Source: Chloroflexota bacterium
GTDB lineage: Bacteria; Chloroflexota; Limnocylindria; QHBO01
NCBI GenBank assembly: GCA_029865285.1
Contig: JAOUHE010000104.1
Coordinates: 1 to 6,151 of the forward strand
DNA length: 6,151 bases
Direction: 5' to 3'
Positions 5,110 through 6,151 of this stretch are shown one piece after another (position 1 is the first letter of the stretch; every line of letters starts with the position of its first letter). The translations under genes and the position numbers were made by a program. The notes beneath the pieces were generated by a model. It was not told the origin of the DNA, ran no database searches, and was given only the letters and a program-made list of their open reading frames with translations.

Positions 5110-6065
5110 GCGCAATCGGTGGCGCGGCCGTTCTGCTCCGGTTCGAGGACCGCGCAATGGGTTCACCGCTGCGGCTCTCCGTCAACGGCGCCCCGGCCGG
5201 TGACGCAGCGCGGATCTGGGACGCCGTGCGCAGGGACGTGGAGCGGACCGAGCAATGCCTGTCGCGGTTCCGTGCCTCGAGCGATCTGAGCCGACTGAAT
5301 ACCACGCAGGCCGGAGCCTGGGCTGACGGCGAGCCGCGCCTGGCCTCGATGCTGACGGCGGCACGGAGGGCACAGGCGCAGACCGGCGGCCGGTTCGACG
5401 CTCGCGTGATCCACGTCCTGGAAGCGCTGGGCGAGCATGCAGGCGTCCCCATACCGACACCCGCAGGTCCGCACCTTCCGAGTGGTGAATGGATGCGGCG
5501 CGACGGTCGGAGCACCCGGGTCGCGGTCAGCGTTCCGGTCGACTCCGGCGGGATCGGCAAGGGTCTCGCGCTTCGCTGGGCGCTGCGCGCCGCCAGGCGT
5601 CTGGTGAATGGTGCGCATGGATTGCTGCTCGAAGCTGGTGGCGATCTCGCGATTGACGGCCCCGGACCGGAGCAAGGCATGTGGAACGTGGGCATCGAGG
5701 ATCCACTGCGGCTCGGGCGGCAGTTGGCAGTTCTCACGTGCTCGTCCGGCGCCATCGCGACCTCTTCGATCGCCGTTCGCAACTGGGTCGACCCCGATGG
5801 CAACCTGGTGCATCACCTGGTCGACCCCCGCACCGGTCGGCCCGCGGCCGGCGGACTGGTCGCAGTGTCGGTGGCACACGCCGACCCCGCGTGGGCCGAG
5901 GTCTGGTCGAAGGCCCTCTTCGTCGGCGGTGTCGCCGAGATCGGTCCGGAGGCTCGAGCTCGCGGCCTTGCAGCGTGGTGGGTCGAGGCGGATGGCTCAC
6001 TCCACCTCACCCCGGTCGCCCGCGAGCGAACGATCTGGACCGCATCGGAGGCCATCGCCGCCTAG
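5106..6065 (+). CDS. apbE: FAD:protein FMN transferase (ApbE family)
   Basis: Uses FAD and a divalent metal to attach FMN through a phosphoester bond to a Thr/Ser in target proteins, releasing AMP. The 319 residues show the family signatures in order: RAMGSPLRL (16-24), SRFRASSDLSRLN (53-65), TGGRFDAR (93-100), DSGGIGKGLAL (146-156), LEAGGDLAIDG (175-185), SSGAIATSS (213-221), HHLVDPRTGRP (236-246) and AEVWSKALFVGG (264-275). Length is normal for forms without a signal peptide; neither a lipobox nor an export signal is present, so it should act in the cytosol. The TTG at 5106 overlaps the upstream stop codon (TTGA), as in the rest of the operon. The ATG at 5157 would start at the conserved AMGSP strand and look clipped, so TTG is preferred. 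The gene is last in the operon. The best local substrate candidate is the small protein just upstream, whose C-terminus carries TGAS. Confidence 0.93.
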   Translation: MSAIGGAAVLLRFEDRAMGSPLRLSVNGAPAGDAARIWDAVRRDVERTEQCLSRFRASSDLSRLNTTQAGAWADGEPRLASMLTAARRAQAQTGGRFDARVIHVLEALGEHAGVPIPTPAGPHLPSGEWMRRDGRSTRVAVSVPVDSGGIGKGLALRWALRAARRLVNGAHGLLLEAGGDLAIDGPGPEQGMWNVGIEDPLRLGRQLAVLTCSSGAIATSSIAVRNWVDPDGNLVHHLVDPRTGRPAAGGLVAVSVAHADPAWAEVWSKALFVGGVAEIGPEARARGLAAWWVEADGSLHLTPVARERTIWTASEAIAA

Positions 6066-6079
6066 CTTCCGGCCGACGT

Positions 6080-6109
6080 CTCGCGTCGTGGGTTCGATCC
6101 CACGCGGCC
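6080..6109 (+). repeat. Degenerate copy of the tRNA-Lys 3' part (possible attachment-site remnant)
   Basis: These 30 bases align to 1243-1273 of the tRNA-Lys gene at 28 of 31 columns: two substitutions (1247/6084 and 1268/6104) and one base missing from the T loop (TTCGAT instead of TTCGAAT). They cover the variable loop, the whole T arm and most of the 3' acceptor strand. No D arm, anticodon arm or 5' acceptor strand is found upstream, so this is not a working tRNA gene. It is in the same orientation as the intact tRNA, 15 bases after apbE. An integration at the tRNA 3' end leaves this kind of duplication; decay of a former tRNA gene is the alternative. The T-arm hairpin could also serve apbE as a terminator, but no T-run follows. 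Confidence 0.55.
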
Positions 6110-6113
6110 TTCT

Positions 6114-6151
6114 CGCCATTCGGGGCAACGAAAAGTGGGCCGCCCCTGGCG
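6114..6151. other. Interrupted inverted repeat at the window end
   Basis: CGCCA (6114-6118) pairs with TGGCG (6147-6151), and GGGGC (6122-6126) pairs with GCCCC (6142-6146), with a 3-base bulge and a 15-base loop. It may be a terminator-like hairpin or the edge of an element outside the window. It runs to the last base, so it cannot be judged further. Confidence 0.25.

Noticed and set aside
5163..5879. Minus-strand open frame of 238 codons inside apbE
   Set aside because: It is antisense to all the ApbE signature motifs; shadow frame.
6040..6112. A second complete tRNA gene after apbE
   Set aside because: Only the T arm and 3' acceptor strand can be matched. The T loop is one base short, and no anticodon arm, D arm or matching 5' acceptor strand exists upstream.
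1..6151. CRISPR arrays, transposases, integrases, toxin-antitoxin pairs
   Set aside because: No regularly spaced repeats and no proteins with the relevant motifs were found on either strand.

Overview
This is a high-GC window. It most resembles a Chloroflexota or Actinomycetota chromosome, judging by the GC-rich third positions, the GTG and TTG starts, and a ferric-reductase-like / NuoF-like / ferredoxin / ApbE gene set of the kind found in those phyla. The phylum is inferred, not demonstrated. There are seven protein genes (one cut by the window edge) and one tRNA gene.

Layout. Positions 1-909 on the minus strand hold an almost complete monofunctional proline dehydrogenase, cut only at its C-terminus. 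Positions 910-1203 have no convincing protein gene but are rich in inverted repeats: a three-way-junction-like fold at 1055-1107 and a perfect 16-bp inverted repeat at 1115-1147. A tRNA-Lys(UUU) gene lies at 1204-1278. Next on the minus strand is a two-gene unit: a NuoF-like flavin/Fe-S protein (2797-1550), then a small ferredoxin (1548-1318) that begins one base after the NuoF-like stop codon. A divergent control region (about 2798-3110) with repeated ACCGACGG boxes separates it from a plus-strand operon of four overlapping genes: a six-helix ferric-reductase-type cytochrome b (3111-3866), a membrane-anchored coiled-coil protein with a beta-rich C-terminal domain (3866-4627), a small membrane or exported protein (4624-5109), and an ApbE-type FAD:protein FMN transferase (5106-6065). 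Just after apbE, at 6080-6109, is a degenerate copy of the 3' part of the tRNA-Lys gene.

How it may work (inference). The two divergent units look like one electron-transfer module. The NuoF-like protein and ferredoxin could collect electrons in the cytosol. The cytochrome b has two histidine pairs suited to two haems but no FAD/NAD(P)H domain of its own, so it could carry electrons across the membrane. The likely acceptor is the small protein directly before apbE. Its extreme C-terminus reads STTGASGL, which closely resembles the (S/T)GA(T/S) site to which ApbE attaches FMN. The protein would then be a very small flavoprotein with FMN tethered on a Pro/Ala-rich tail. This is the most interesting idea in the window. 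The tRNA 3'-end duplication flanking the module hints that the whole block may once have been inserted at the tRNA gene, although no integrase is visible.
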